Below, piece after piece: positions 27,544-36,220 of a DNA stretch of 64,000 bases. Below the pieces are notes generated by a model. That model ran no database searches, was not told the origin of the DNA, and saw only the letters and a list, made by a program, of their open reading frames with translations. Origin of the DNA: Methylococcales bacterium (GTDB taxonomy: Bacteria; Pseudomonadota; Gammaproteobacteria; Methylococcales; Methylomonadaceae); NCBI GenBank assembly GCA_028712795.1, contig JAQTPT010000003.1:79583-143582 (forward strand), in the 5' to 3' direction. The stretch's first letter is position 1. Each line of letters opens with the position of its first letter. The translations under genes were made by a program, and so were the position numbers.

Positions 27544-28743
27544 ATGAATAAAACCCACAGTTTGCTATTACTTTCAATAGCATTAAGCAGTACCCTAATT
27601 GCCTGCTCGGATGAAGCCAAGTACAAGGCAATGACCGAAAAATACAACGCCGTTCAAACCGAGAAAACAAAGCACAAAGCGATGTCCCCCGAAGAAATGG
27701 CGGCTCACTCCGGTGAAGAAATGCATCATGATATGCCAATGTCCACCGAAACAACGGGAATTCATAAAATTGATACCGATGAAATTAGCCGTAATGCCGA
27801 TGATTTGCCGCCGCCGCTTAATCGAACACAAGCGCAACTGGTCAGTGTCGATCTTTACACCGAGGAACTGGTCGCGGAAATGATGCCGGAAGTGACTTAT
27901 CAATACTGGACTTATAACGGCAAAGTGCCGGGGCCGTTTATTCGTGCTCGGGCAGGAGATCAGGTAGAAATACATTTAAATCATGGTAAACCGGGTGCCA
28001 CCCATCAAGGCCATAATGAGCACACTTCGGCTGAACATGCCGCTGCCGGTCATTCAGCGCATTCCATCGATTTGCACTCTGTTGCTGGTTCTGGCGGTGG
28101 CGCACCATTAATGCAGGTTGGGCAGGGCGAAGAAAAAAGCTTTAGTTTTAAAGCCATGCACCCCGGCATCTATGTTTACCACTGCGCTAGTCCACATGTC
28201 CCTTCCCATATTGCTAACGGAATGTATGGTATGATCTTGGTAGAGCCTGCGGAAGGCTTGGCAAAAGTTGACCGCGAATTTTATGTTATGCAGGGCGATT
28301 TTTACACAACCGGAAAATATGGCGCTAAGGGCTTTCAAGCGCTCAGCAAAGAAAAACTATTGGCGGAACAACCAGACTATTTTTTATTTAATGGCAGGGT
28401 TAACTCTCTCAGTGGCGACCGCGCTTTAAAAGCAAAAGTGGGTGAAAAAATTCGCTTGTTTGTCGGTGTCGGATCGCATATCGCCGCCAACTTTCACATC
28501 ATAGGCATTGTTTTTGATAAATTATACAAAGACGGAGCCATCACCAACCCGCCATTGAAAGACGTCCAGACTACCACGATTTCTCCTGGTTCTGCGGTCA
28601 TGATTGAATTTACAGCAGAAGTACCCGGTAAATATTTATTGGTTGACCATAGTTTGTCACGCGCAATTGATAAAGGCGCCTTGGCTGAGTTGATTATTGA
28701 AGGTGCAGAGCAGCCTGAGTTGTACCGGCAAGTGAGCCGCTAA
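27544..28743 (+). CDS. nirK: Copper nitrite reductase, AniA-like lipoprotein
   Basis: Reduces nitrite to NO in the periplasm. The 399-aa chain begins with a lipoprotein signal (STLIAC, acylated Cys21), so it is membrane-tethered. Type 1 copper ligands are His173, Cys214, His222 and Met227 (HCASPHVPSHIANGM). Type 2 ligands are His178, His213 and His318, with catalytic Asp176 in HSIDLH. The short Cys-to-His loop resembles neisserial AniA, not the longer one of classical NirK. Unusual: a His/Ala-rich insert (residues about 147-172, at least six His) just before the copper strand. The ATG at 27544 is preferred over 27493 because it starts the signal peptide. Confidence 0.93.
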   Translation: MNKTHSLLLLSIALSSTLIACSDEAKYKAMTEKYNAVQTEKTKHKAMSPEEMAAHSGEEMHHDMPMSTETTGIHKIDTDEISRNADDLPPPLNRTQAQLVSVDLYTEELVAEMMPEVTYQYWTYNGKVPGPFIRARAGDQVEIHLNHGKPGATHQGHNEHTSAEHAAAGHSAHSIDLHSVAGSGGGAPLMQVGQGEEKSFSFKAMHPGIYVYHCASPHVPSHIANGMYGMILVEPAEGLAKVDREFYVMQGDFYTTGKYGAKGFQALSKEKLLAEQPDYFLFNGRVNSLSGDRALKAKVGEKIRLFVGVGSHIAANFHIIGIVFDKLYKDGAITNPPLKDVQTTTISPGSAVMIEFTAEVPGKYLLVDHSLSRAIDKGALAELIIEGAEQPELYRQVSR

Positions 28744-28787
28744 TGCGGCCTCTATTTTTCAATAACTGATATTCGGATTAATCACTT

Positions 28788-29108
28788 ATGATCGAACCCG
28801 TCGCTTTACAGGATTTCTTTATCACGTTTTTTTCATCCGCTTTAATCATACTGGCAGGGGCAAGTTACGCACTACTGTTCGCCTGGTCTAAAGTGAATCC
28901 GAATTCCCGCATTAAAATCGCAGCGTTAGTTTCTTATGCCGTGCTGACGCTCTCAGTGGCTGAATTAACACGGGCAGCTCAATTCCAAGGTTACTGGCTG
29001 ATCATTTCCTTTGTGATGGTGATCGGCTATTTTTTTGCACCGATAGGCATCTGGCATCTGTGTGTTAAAACACATGCTGAAACTACAACAACAGAGGATA
29101 AGTTATGA
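28788..29108 (+). CDS. Uncharacterised three-helix membrane protein coupled to norCB
   Basis: The 106-residue protein has three hydrophobic segments (about 12-32, 43-61, 69-91), and a charged tail (HAETTTTEDKL). It lies 44 nt after nirK, and its stop overlaps the norC start (ATGA), so translation is coupled. By position it may help assemble the NO reductase or nitrite reductase, as NorE/NorF-type proteins do elsewhere, but I see no sequence motif supporting that name. The helix count differs from NorF (two). Confidence 0.8.
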   Translation: MIEPVALQDFFITFFSSALIILAGASYALLFAWSKVNPNSRIKIAALVSYAVLTLSVAELTRAAQFQGYWLIISFVMVIGYFFAPIGIWHLCVKTHAETTTTEDKL

Positions 29109-29701
29109 ATGAAACACCCTTATGGGCTTCGGAATCATTCTGGAAAAAAACGGCAATCTGGGTAACCGCAGGATCATTTTTGATTTTAGTGGTGTTGACC
29201 ATGGATTCATTAAGTAAAACCAGCGCGGGCAGTAAACGGGTTCCTGCTTACAGCGTCATTAACAAAAAAATTGATTATCAATATAACAAGGAATTGCATA
29301 AATTTATGCCGGTTATCGGTGAAAACGAGTTTTTATTCGGCAAGGAATACACTGAAGAAGAAGCGCTGCAATTAGTTGATTTAGGCAAAAAAACCACGCA
29401 AGCCAAAAACTGCATGAACTGCCATACCCTGTTAGGTAACGGCGCTTATTATGCCCCGGATTTAACCAAAGCCTGGTTGGATAAAGGCTGGATTTCCAGG
29501 GAAATGCGCGAAGGCATGATGGTGAAATTTTTAATGGATCCTGAAAACAACGCCCGTACTTTTGGCAGTAACCGGAAAATGCCAAATCTGGATATTACCG
29601 AACAGGAAGCCAAAGGCATTATTGCCTTTCTAAAGTGGATGTCGAGTATTGATACCAACGGCTTTCCCCATAACTTTAAAACCATTGACGCGGAAGAATG
29701 A
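29105..29701 (+). CDS. norC: Nitric oxide reductase cytochrome c subunit
   Basis: Membrane-anchored c-type cytochrome delivering electrons to NorB. The 198 residues comprise an N-terminal anchor (about 15-33) and one haem site, CMNCH at residues 103-107, with Met of NRKMPNLDI as likely sixth ligand. The text TLLGNGAYYAPDLTKAW is typical for NorC. It is longer than the usual 150 aa because of the segment between the anchor and the haem. Overlaps both neighbours by 4 nt. Confidence 0.93.
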   Translation: MNETPLWASESFWKKTAIWVTAGSFLILVVLTMDSLSKTSAGSKRVPAYSVINKKIDYQYNKELHKFMPVIGENEFLFGKEYTEEEALQLVDLGKKTTQAKNCMNCHTLLGNGAYYAPDLTKAWLDKGWISREMREGMMVKFLMDPENNARTFGSNRKMPNLDITEQEAKGIIAFLKWMSSIDTNGFPHNFKTIDAEE

Positions 29702-31221
29702 GCATGAATACAAGTGGATTAAATGGGGTCATGCAAAATGCGGCCGCTTTATGTGAGAAATCGCGCGCCTGTCTCAACAATTTCAAAGCATGGGTGCAAC
29801 TGGACAGTACTAATTTAACTGATGGGCAGCAACTGGCCGTTAAATACTTTACGGTTGCCGTTATTTTGTTCTTCGCGCAAATTCTGTTTGGCCTGTTGGC
29901 AGCGACACAATTTATCTATCCCGGCTTTCTTTATGAAATTCTGGATTTCAATGTCAACCGCATGATACACATCAATGCCATGATCGTGTGGATGTTGTAT
30001 GGATTTATAGGCTGTGTCTACTGGTTTCTTGAAGATGAAAGCGGCACTGAAATTGCCGGCTTAAAGCTGGGCAATATCGCCTTCTGGGTGCTCACAGGGG
30101 CGGTCACGCTGGTGGTTCTGGTTTATTTGCTGGTACAAATTGGCCCCGGCAAGGATTCCAGTCTTTGGTTTATTAACGAAGGCCGTGAATATATTGAAGC
30201 GCCACGCTGGGCTGATATCGGCATTGTTATTGTCATACTGATTTTTTTCTATAATGTTGTTGCGACCTTCAGTAAAGGCAAATGGTCGGGTATTGCCGGT
30301 GTTTTAACGCTGGATTTGGTGGCATTGGCCGGTCTATATGTTGCCGGTATGTTTTACATGACCAATATTACCCACGAACAATACTGGTGGTGGTGGGTCA
30401 TTCATTTGTGGGTTGAAGCAACCTGGGAAGTGCTGGTAGGCGTCATTATGGCCTGGTCATTGATGAAACTGCTGGGCGTCAGACGCAAAATCATACAAAC
30501 CTGGCTGTATATTGAAGTCGCCCTGATGTTTGGCTCGGGTATTTTAGGCTTGGGGCATCATTACTTCTGGATCGGTACGCCGGAATACTGGTTGACTATC
30601 GGCGGGTTTTTCTCGGCTCTTGAACCCATTCCGCTGGTCGCCATGGTGGTTCATGCGGTTTACGATTCCGGCACGCACAACTTTAAAAACGGCAATCACC
30701 CTGCGTTAGCCTGGATTATCGCCCAAGCCTTCGGCAACTTTTTTGGCGCAGGTGTTTGGGGCTTTATGCACACCCTGCCACAAATTAACATGTATACACA
30801 CGGCACACAGTGGTCGGCTTCCCATGGTCATTTGGCATTTTTTGGCGCGTATGCCACGATTAATATTGCCTTCTTTTATCTGGCTATTCAGCATTGGCGT
30901 GGTGACGTCTGGATGGGCGGCGGCAGCCAGAATGCCTGGCGTTGGAAATGGGCTTTAGGCTTGCTCAATGGCGGCGTTCTCGGTATGACGATTGCGCTAT
31001 TGATAGCGGGTTACGAGCAATCATTTATTGAGCGGGCCGTGGAAGGCTCAACGTGGGGCGGATATTTCACTGCGCAAAATCACCCGTCTTTTCAAAATGC
31101 GATGGTGTGGCGTTTGTTTTTTGGCGGCATGACCTTTGCCGGATTTATCTTGTTGGTTTGGGATCTATTAACGATCGGCAAGGGCGAAACGAGAAAAGCG
31201 CCTGTGATTATTGAAAGTTAA
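29698..31221 (+). CDS. norB: Nitric oxide reductase cytochrome b subunit (cNor)
   Basis: Catalytic subunit reducing 2 NO to N2O at a haem b3/non-haem iron centre. The 507 aa have about 12 helices. Conserved ligand regions: NRMIHINAMIVWMLYGFIG, HLWVEATWEVLVG (His and the Glu of the iron site), GHHYFWIG and SHGHLAFFGAY. A short N-terminus beginning right at the membrane, plus the adjacent norC, indicates the cytochrome-c-dependent type, not the fused quinol type. Last gene of the 13.7-kb nar-nir-nor run. Confidence 0.96.
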   Translation: MSMNTSGLNGVMQNAAALCEKSRACLNNFKAWVQLDSTNLTDGQQLAVKYFTVAVILFFAQILFGLLAATQFIYPGFLYEILDFNVNRMIHINAMIVWMLYGFIGCVYWFLEDESGTEIAGLKLGNIAFWVLTGAVTLVVLVYLLVQIGPGKDSSLWFINEGREYIEAPRWADIGIVIVILIFFYNVVATFSKGKWSGIAGVLTLDLVALAGLYVAGMFYMTNITHEQYWWWWVIHLWVEATWEVLVGVIMAWSLMKLLGVRRKIIQTWLYIEVALMFGSGILGLGHHYFWIGTPEYWLTIGGFFSALEPIPLVAMVVHAVYDSGTHNFKNGNHPALAWIIAQAFGNFFGAGVWGFMHTLPQINMYTHGTQWSASHGHLAFFGAYATINIAFFYLAIQHWRGDVWMGGGSQNAWRWKWALGLLNGGVLGMTIALLIAGYEQSFIERAVEGSTWGGYFTAQNHPSFQNAMVWRLFFGGMTFAGFILLVWDLLTIGKGETRKAPVIIES

Positions 31222-31240
31222 ATAAGTCATTCTTAAGGCT

Positions 31241-31277
31241 ACAAGGCTAAAATAAAGAATTGTATTTTAAGCCTTGT
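31241..31277. terminator. Hairpin after norB, possible terminator
   Basis: ACAAGGCTAAAATA (31241-31254) pairs with TATTTTAAGCCTTGT (31263-31277) around an 8-nt loop. The A/T stretches next to the stem act like a bidirectional terminator, though no clean T-run follows. It fits the end of the denitrification transcript. Confidence 0.5.
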
Positions 31278-31299
31278 GCAATCAGGATTGAGATTACCT

Positions 31300-32091
31300 A
31301 TGCCCCGCGTCGTCGCCTTATATCGTTATCCAGTGAAAGGTTTTACACCTGAAGCGTGCGAAGTTTTAGATGTCCTGGATCAAGGTCGAATCGCGGGAGA
31401 TCGGGTTCTTGGTATCCGCTTCGCCAATTCAGTCGTCATGGATGATGCCTGGAGTAAAAAGCACGAGTTCATTGCTCTAGTGAACACACCCGGCATGGCT
31501 CGCCTTCAGCTTCGGTTCAATCATCAGACGCTCAGGTTAAGGATCAGCATTGACGGCAACTTTTGGTTTGATGAGGCGCTGGATGATTATGGCCGCAAGC
31601 GAATAGCGGCGGCGATTGAAAATTATGTGCTCCAACTGGACGAGAATCCCCTTTCCTTTCATCCTGAACGGCTCCCCCTGCGGGTCGTTGGAGACGGCAT
31701 TACGTCCCGATATCAGGACAACGAAGCAGGCCAGATAACCCTGCATAGTCGTGAAAGCCTGGCCGCTGTTGCCAATGCAGTTGGGGATGCCGATCTTAGT
31801 GAGCTTCGTTTTCGCTCAAATATCGCTATTGAAGGTCTGAATGCATGGGAAGAACAAAGCTGGGTAGGGCGAAAAATTCGTATCGGCGAGGTTATGTTTG
31901 AAGTATTGACACCCAAGGGCAGATGCCTCGCCACGCAGGCCAACCCTTACACAGGCGAACGTGACTTACCCATCCTCAAGACGCTGGTTTACTCCTTTAA
32001 TCAGGAAAAGCCAACTTTTGCGATTGGAATGGTTACCCGGGGTGCCGGAGGGAAAATTTACCTCGGCGATAAAGTTAGCCTTCTTGATTGA
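31300..32091 (+). CDS. MOSC domain protein with N-terminal beta-barrel domain
   Basis: MOSC proteins bind sulfur-carrying Mo cofactor; relatives include YcbX and mARC, which reduce N-hydroxylated compounds and sometimes nitrite. The 263 aa start MPRVVALYRYPVKGFTPE (MOSC N-terminal barrel). The core has FRSNIAIEGLNAWEEQSWVG and KGRCLATQANPYTGERD, the Cys being the probable Mo ligand. I choose ATG 31300; an in-frame GTG at 31276 lies in the preceding hairpin. It follows norB by 78 nt. Whether it works with NarG is unknown. Confidence 0.85.
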   Translation: MPRVVALYRYPVKGFTPEACEVLDVLDQGRIAGDRVLGIRFANSVVMDDAWSKKHEFIALVNTPGMARLQLRFNHQTLRLRISIDGNFWFDEALDDYGRKRIAAAIENYVLQLDENPLSFHPERLPLRVVGDGITSRYQDNEAGQITLHSRESLAAVANAVGDADLSELRFRSNIAIEGLNAWEEQSWVGRKIRIGEVMFEVLTPKGRCLATQANPYTGERDLPILKTLVYSFNQEKPTFAIGMVTRGAGGKIYLGDKVSLLD

Positions 32092-32222
32092 AGACAGCTG
32101 GGGCGGAGTAGGGAGATTAAAGTCACATACCAGCCCTCAGTATTTTTAGCCCAAAAATTCGACATTGCGCACCAGCGATCTGATTAATAATTTGTTGATC
32201 TTCATAAAGGCACACATAAATT

Positions 32223-32666
32223 ATGTACAGTTACATACTACTACTTCATGTTTTAGCAGCCACAATTTGGACAGGTGGACATCTCGTGTTGGCCACTACA
32301 ATTCTTCCCGGAGCTCTAAAGGAAAAATCACCATCGGATTTATTACGATTCGAATCGGGTTATGAAAGGGTAGGAATACCGGCGTTAATCATTCAGGTAA
32401 TTACTGGATTATGGTTAGCCCACAATCTTATGCCTGAAATTGGCCTATGGTTTAGCTTTGGCAACCCCATATCGCGACTCATTATGGTAAAACTAATTTT
32501 GCTGTTGCTGACGGTCTTATTTGCAATAGATGCACGGCTGAGGATCATTCCGAATTTGACAGACCGGAATTTGATTTCGCTGGCATACCACATTATCCCC
32601 GTCACTGTTATTTCTGTTCTGTTCGTCATAGTGGGAGTGTCGTTCAGAACAGGTGGTTTATTCTAA
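32223..32666 (+). CDS. CopD-like four-helix membrane protein
   Basis: The 147-residue protein has four hydrophobic helices (about 4-26, 48-69, 85-103, 121-142) with a conserved His and Trp in the first (LLHVLAATIWTGGHLVLAT) and an HIIP near the last. This resembles the CopD/DUF2269 type group, some of which bind haem b or copper. No ribosome site is clear. It stands between the MOSC gene and rubredoxin. A role in copper supply for NirK is possible but not shown. Confidence 0.65.
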   Translation: MYSYILLLHVLAATIWTGGHLVLATTILPGALKEKSPSDLLRFESGYERVGIPALIIQVITGLWLAHNLMPEIGLWFSFGNPISRLIMVKLILLLLTVLFAIDARLRIIPNLTDRNLISLAYHIIPVTVISVLFVIVGVSFRTGGLF

Positions 32667-32854
32667 GTATGACTTTCAGGGCGCTATTTTTGACAACAAA
32701 TTCTTGTAGCGTGAATCAGGGGCAACGATGCAAGGAAAAGTAGCCAGATCAACTGAAGGTTTTGATTAATCAAGCCAGGATCATGGGCCGGGAAAGCTTT
32801 TGGAGCTTTGGGCGATAAGTCCGCTCTATCAATAATAATTTTATGAGGGCTATC

Positions 32855-33025
32855 ATGTCAGAATTTAAAAAATATCACTGCTTAGAATGCGAACACATCT
32901 ATGATGAAGAAAAAGGCGATCCTGACAGCGGCATTGAACCGGGAACTCGTTGGGCGGATATTCCTGATGACTGGAATTGCCCGATATGCGGCGCTCCGAA
33001 AAGTTTTTTTAAGCTGATGAAATAA
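32855..33025 (+). CDS. Rubredoxin
   Basis: Small one-iron electron carrier. The 56-residue protein has the four ligands Cys9, Cys12 (CLEC), Cys42 and Cys45 (CPICG), with the usual [16 protein letters not shown] start at ATG 32855, preceded by GAGGGCTATC; an upstream ATG at 32843 would overlap that ribosome site. Partner unknown; candidates are NO or oxygen stress reductases. Confidence 0.95.
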   Translation: MSEFKKYHCLECEHIYDEEKGDPDSGIEPGTRWADIPDDWNCPICGAPKSFFKLMK

Positions 33026-33264
33026 CTATTTGGATTTAAATCTACCGTGTTTACTTATTTCCCTAGTTTTTCTTGTCACTTGATGCGATCGGCAATGTGC
33101 AAGATATTGGTGTTCATGCCGATTGGCTTGACGGACTGGTTTTAAGGATTTCTTTACTGTAAATATTTGGTCAGCAGCGTGACAAGAAACGCGCTTCCCC
33201 ATGGATTGACTCACAGTCAGTCTTCTTTGTTGACAGTGTTTAGTCCGCGGAAGTAGAGTTGATG

Positions 33265-34458
33265 TCACATAGCCGTAACATCGCCAACGCGCATCTGTTT
33301 GATTGACCGTTCGTTATATAGAGCTGCAATTAAATTAGCCTGATAGACCATGCCCACGAGTCGATTTTCGTTATTTACAATCGGAATTTGCCGATAGCCT
33401 TGATTTGACATCAAGGGAATAAGATCGGCGATGTGAGTGTTTTCCGGCAGTACGCTAACAGAGGTTGTCATAATATGGCCGACTGATTCCGGTTTATCAG
33501 TTGATACATCGTGCGTTCGGCGTATAAAAGTCCGAAACTTCCCTTGAAATGTTTCATTAGCGTTCACTTTAATGTATTTAAAAAAGTCATTCCAGGTGAT
33601 AATTCCAATCACGCGCTTGGCTCTGTCAATAACCGGCATAGCTTTGAGCTTTTCGTTATGCATAATATTCCAGGCCTCTTCAACTTCCGTGCCGTATTCA
33701 ACAGTCAGTATATTATTTACCATAATATCCGCGCAGGTGATATTGCCCCTGTAGCGTTTAAAACTTTGCATCTGAGCATCGGTAAGCAATTTGCTCAAAT
33801 CTCCCGTAGAGACGTCCATAAAGATATCCATATTTTCCAGCGCTTGTTCCAAGTCTTGTTCTGATATGCCGGTGCGCTGAGAAGGTTGAATGAGGGTGCT
33901 GTGTTTATGCTTTTTATTGTCAACTGGATGAGGAACTGTAGGGTACTCAAAACGCAATACCCAACGGTTAATGGCAATCCCCATAATCAGCATGATCGCT
34001 ACATTAATGCCTACCGGCATCAGAGCAAAACTGTAATTGATAAAACTGGCATGGTTGCCAGCAATGATAGGTGTCAAGGCAGTCGCCGCAGCGGGAGGAT
34101 GCAGGCAACGCAGCAACAGCATGGCAAAAACACTTGCTCCTGAAGCGCAAGCTGATGCAATAATCGTATCGGCAAGCAAATGGGCGCAGGTAATACCGAT
34201 AACAGCCGATATTAAATGACCTCCGACTAGCGGCCAGGGTTGTGCCAGCGGACTGCCAGGCATAATAAACAGAATAACGGCTGAAGCCCCCATCGAGGCG
34301 ACTATAACCGGGTAAGCGGCGCTAAGGCCGAACTTCTGAGTGACCCATGCCACAATCAAAATAGCACTGAAACACGAAATAACAGAAAGGAGTTTGCCTT
34401 TTATGCTTAAATTTACCGGATCAACGGTAATAAAACGAAAAAATTGATGGACGTTCAT
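33265..34458 (-). CDS. HPP family membrane protein with two CBS domains
   Basis: The 397-residue protein has an N-terminal HPP domain (about residues 20-170, four to five helices) with the name-giving CLHPPAAATAL motif, and two C-terminal CBS domains (about 240-290 and 325-390: VIDRAKRVIGIITWNDFFKY, VNNENRLVGMVYQANLIAAL). Plant and cyanobacterial HPP proteins have been linked to nitrite transport, which would suit the neighbourhood. CBS domains usually sense adenine nucleotides. Convergent with rubredoxin. Transport substrate is an inference. Confidence 0.85.
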   Translation of the reverse strand: MNVHQFFRFITVDPVNLSIKGKLLSVISCFSAILIVAWVTQKFGLSAAYPVIVASMGASAVILFIMPGSPLAQPWPLVGGHLISAVIGITCAHLLADTIIASACASGASVFAMLLLRCLHPPAAATALTPIIAGNHASFINYSFALMPVGINVAIMLIMGIAINRWVLRFEYPTVPHPVDNKKHKHSTLIQPSQRTGISEQDLEQALENMDIFMDVSTGDLSKLLTDAQMQSFKRYRGNITCADIMVNNILTVEYGTEVEEAWNIMHNEKLKAMPVIDRAKRVIGIITWNDFFKYIKVNANETFQGKFRTFIRRTHDVSTDKPESVGHIMTTSVSVLPENTHIADLIPLMSNQGYRQIPIVNNENRLVGMVYQANLIAALYNERSIKQMRVGDVTAM

Positions 34459-34593
34459 AAGTATATAAATATCCTCGTTAGTTTAGGTATCTGTCTGTCA
34501 GACGCATTTCGATTGGAAACGCCTTAAGAATATCGAATCGATACTATAACCTATTCAGAAATAAATTTGGATGGTTTGGTTTAAAAATTATTT

Positions 34594-35565
34594 TTATACC
34601 GGAGTAACAAAAAAAGCGTCTGCGTATATATCCTTCATGGAAGCGCCTTTAAGAAAGGTCATTTTTTTCATTTGATTGACCATCTCAGGATGGCCACAGA
34701 GAAATACGCGCCAATCTTTTAAATCTGTAAACGAAGCCAAGGCAACCTCGTTGACGCGTCCGTGGGTAAAACCTTCGGGAACATGCTTGCCCGATAGGCA
34801 AGGGATGTAATGAAAATTTTGATGCTGCCTAGCGAGTTGGCGCAGCTCGTCAATCCGGTAAAGATCGTCAAACTCACGACTGCCATGAAACAAATAAATA
34901 GGACCGGAATGACCCTGTGCAAGTGCATCGGTCAGAATACCCGCCAGTGGCGCCAAACCGGTTCCCGTCCCTACCAGAAGCAGGCCTTGTTCACTTCTTT
35001 CGGGCAGATAAAAACAATGTCCTCGCGGTTCGGATACGGCGATGGTATCTCCAACCGTGATTTCATCATGTAGCCATTCACTAAATCGACCGCCCGTCAA
35101 GCGGCGGATATGAAACTCCAGGGTGTTGGATTCCTGCGGAGTATTGGCAATCGAATAGCTGCGCGTCAAGCCATCGGCTCTCTGTAGATTAACAAATTGC
35201 CCGGCGCTAAATTCGAACGCGTCCTCAAAAGCGATAACCAACAGCAGCGTATTTCTATTGAGCATTTCGTTAACAACAACCGTTCCTTCGGTATAGAATT
35301 CCGATTGGTCCGGCAGTTTAATGATCATGTCCTGTTCTGGACGACACAAACAGGCAAGAAAATGATTTTGTTTTTTCAGTGTGTTCTTTAACCCGGCCTG
35401 AGCGGCTTCGGGCGGCAGGGTATCGGCACTGCGCACCATGCAGCTATGGCAGGTGCCCTTTTTACAGGCGTAGGAAATATTAACATGTTCGCGTAATAAG
35501 GCATCGAGCACTGTTTCACCCGGTTGGCAAGAATAAGTCTTTTCTTCAATCGTTAATTTAACCAT
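34594..35565 (-). CDS. 2Fe-2S/FAD/NAD(P)H oxidoreductase, partner of truncated haemoglobin
   Basis: Three modules: plant-type ferredoxin (residues 1-90; ACKKGTCHSC plus a distal Cys in HFLACLC), FAD domain (about 100-190; RSYSIANTP binds flavin) and NAD(P)H domain (about 195-323; LLVGTGTGLAPLAGIL, VFLCGHPEMV). The order matches BenC/MmoC-type reductases. It lies just downstream of a truncated haemoglobin, so it may reduce that haem iron for NO dioxygenation. The start at 35565 follows GAAGGGTGTC; 35577 and 35610 are also possible. Confidence 0.85.
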   Translation of the reverse strand: MVKLTIEEKTYSCQPGETVLDALLREHVNISYACKKGTCHSCMVRSADTLPPEAAQAGLKNTLKKQNHFLACLCRPEQDMIIKLPDQSEFYTEGTVVVNEMLNRNTLLLVIAFEDAFEFSAGQFVNLQRADGLTRSYSIANTPQESNTLEFHIRRLTGGRFSEWLHDEITVGDTIAVSEPRGHCFYLPERSEQGLLLVGTGTGLAPLAGILTDALAQGHSGPIYLFHGSREFDDLYRIDELRQLARQHQNFHYIPCLSGKHVPEGFTHGRVNEVALASFTDLKDWRVFLCGHPEMVNQMKKMTFLKGASMKDIYADAFFVTPV

Positions 35566-35631
35566 GACACCCTTCATTAAATCTGATTCCCTGATGTTCT
35601 GTTCCGGCATCAGGGAATCAACTTAAGCGCT

Positions 35632-36000
35632 TTATTTACCCAGCACATCATTTCGTGCGCTTTCGGCAATTGCAGCGGCTTCGGCAATTAAATCAGCCGG
35701 CACCTTCAATTCAACCAAAGTGGCGCCCAGATGTTCCATAACAGCATCAAAATGAGAATTGTCCAGACCCATTTTTACCAGAGGGGCATGGGCGTTGCGC
35801 ATATCCCGGCCCGTATAGTTATTGGGGCCGCCAAAAGCCATAGTAAAGAAAGCTTTTTGCTTGGCGATTTGTTTGTCCATATCGGAGTCATCAAAAAAAC
35901 GATTAATGCGGTAATCGTTCAAAACCTTGCGGTAAAAAAGTTCGACTGCTGCATTAACAGCGGCCTCACCGCCAATTCTTTCATAAAGTGTTTTACTCAT
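35632..36000 (-). CDS. glbN: Group 1 truncated haemoglobin
   Basis: The 122-residue protein reads SKTLYERIGGEAAVNAAVELFY, GGPNNYTGRDMRNAHAPL, with proximal His about 71. This is the TrHbN class, several of which oxidise NO to nitrate. A start 11 codons upstream (36033) exists; 36000 gives the family N-terminus (MSKTLYERIGG). It is first in a two-gene unit with the reductase and divergent from a SufR-like regulator. Confidence 0.93.
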   Translation of the reverse strand: MSKTLYERIGGEAAVNAAVELFYRKVLNDYRINRFFDDSDMDKQIAKQKAFFTMAFGGPNNYTGRDMRNAHAPLVKMGLDNSHFDAVMEHLGATLVELKVPADLIAEAAAIAESARNDVLGK

Positions 36001-36180
36001 GGTCGCTTCCTGATTGTTTTGTGTGTCAGTCATTATTATGTCCTCAATAGTTATAGCCGAAATGCAGCCATGCAGAGTTGACTACATGAAAATAATATCA
36101 AATTCCTAAAACTTATACAATAAAATAATGTTAAAAGTTATATATAATAAATAAGTCGGATAATACAGTGCTTTTTGTTA

Positions 36181-36200
36181 TACTTTCATGCTATAAAGTA
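36181..36200. promoter_or_regulatory. Possible operator: inverted repeat before the SufR-like gene
   Basis: TACTTT and AAAGTA are separated by 8 nt, centred about 30 nt before the regulator ATG, in the region shared with the divergent haemoglobin gene. Symmetric and near a TATA-rich stretch, so a regulator site is plausible. No consensus known to me matches. Confidence 0.3.
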
Positions 36201-36220
36201 CATTCGCAGAAGGAGTCTTT

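Noticed and set aside
33026..33268. 80-codon ORF between rubredoxin and the HPP gene
   Set aside because: No ribosome site, odd composition (many His, Arg, Gln) and no recognisable pattern.
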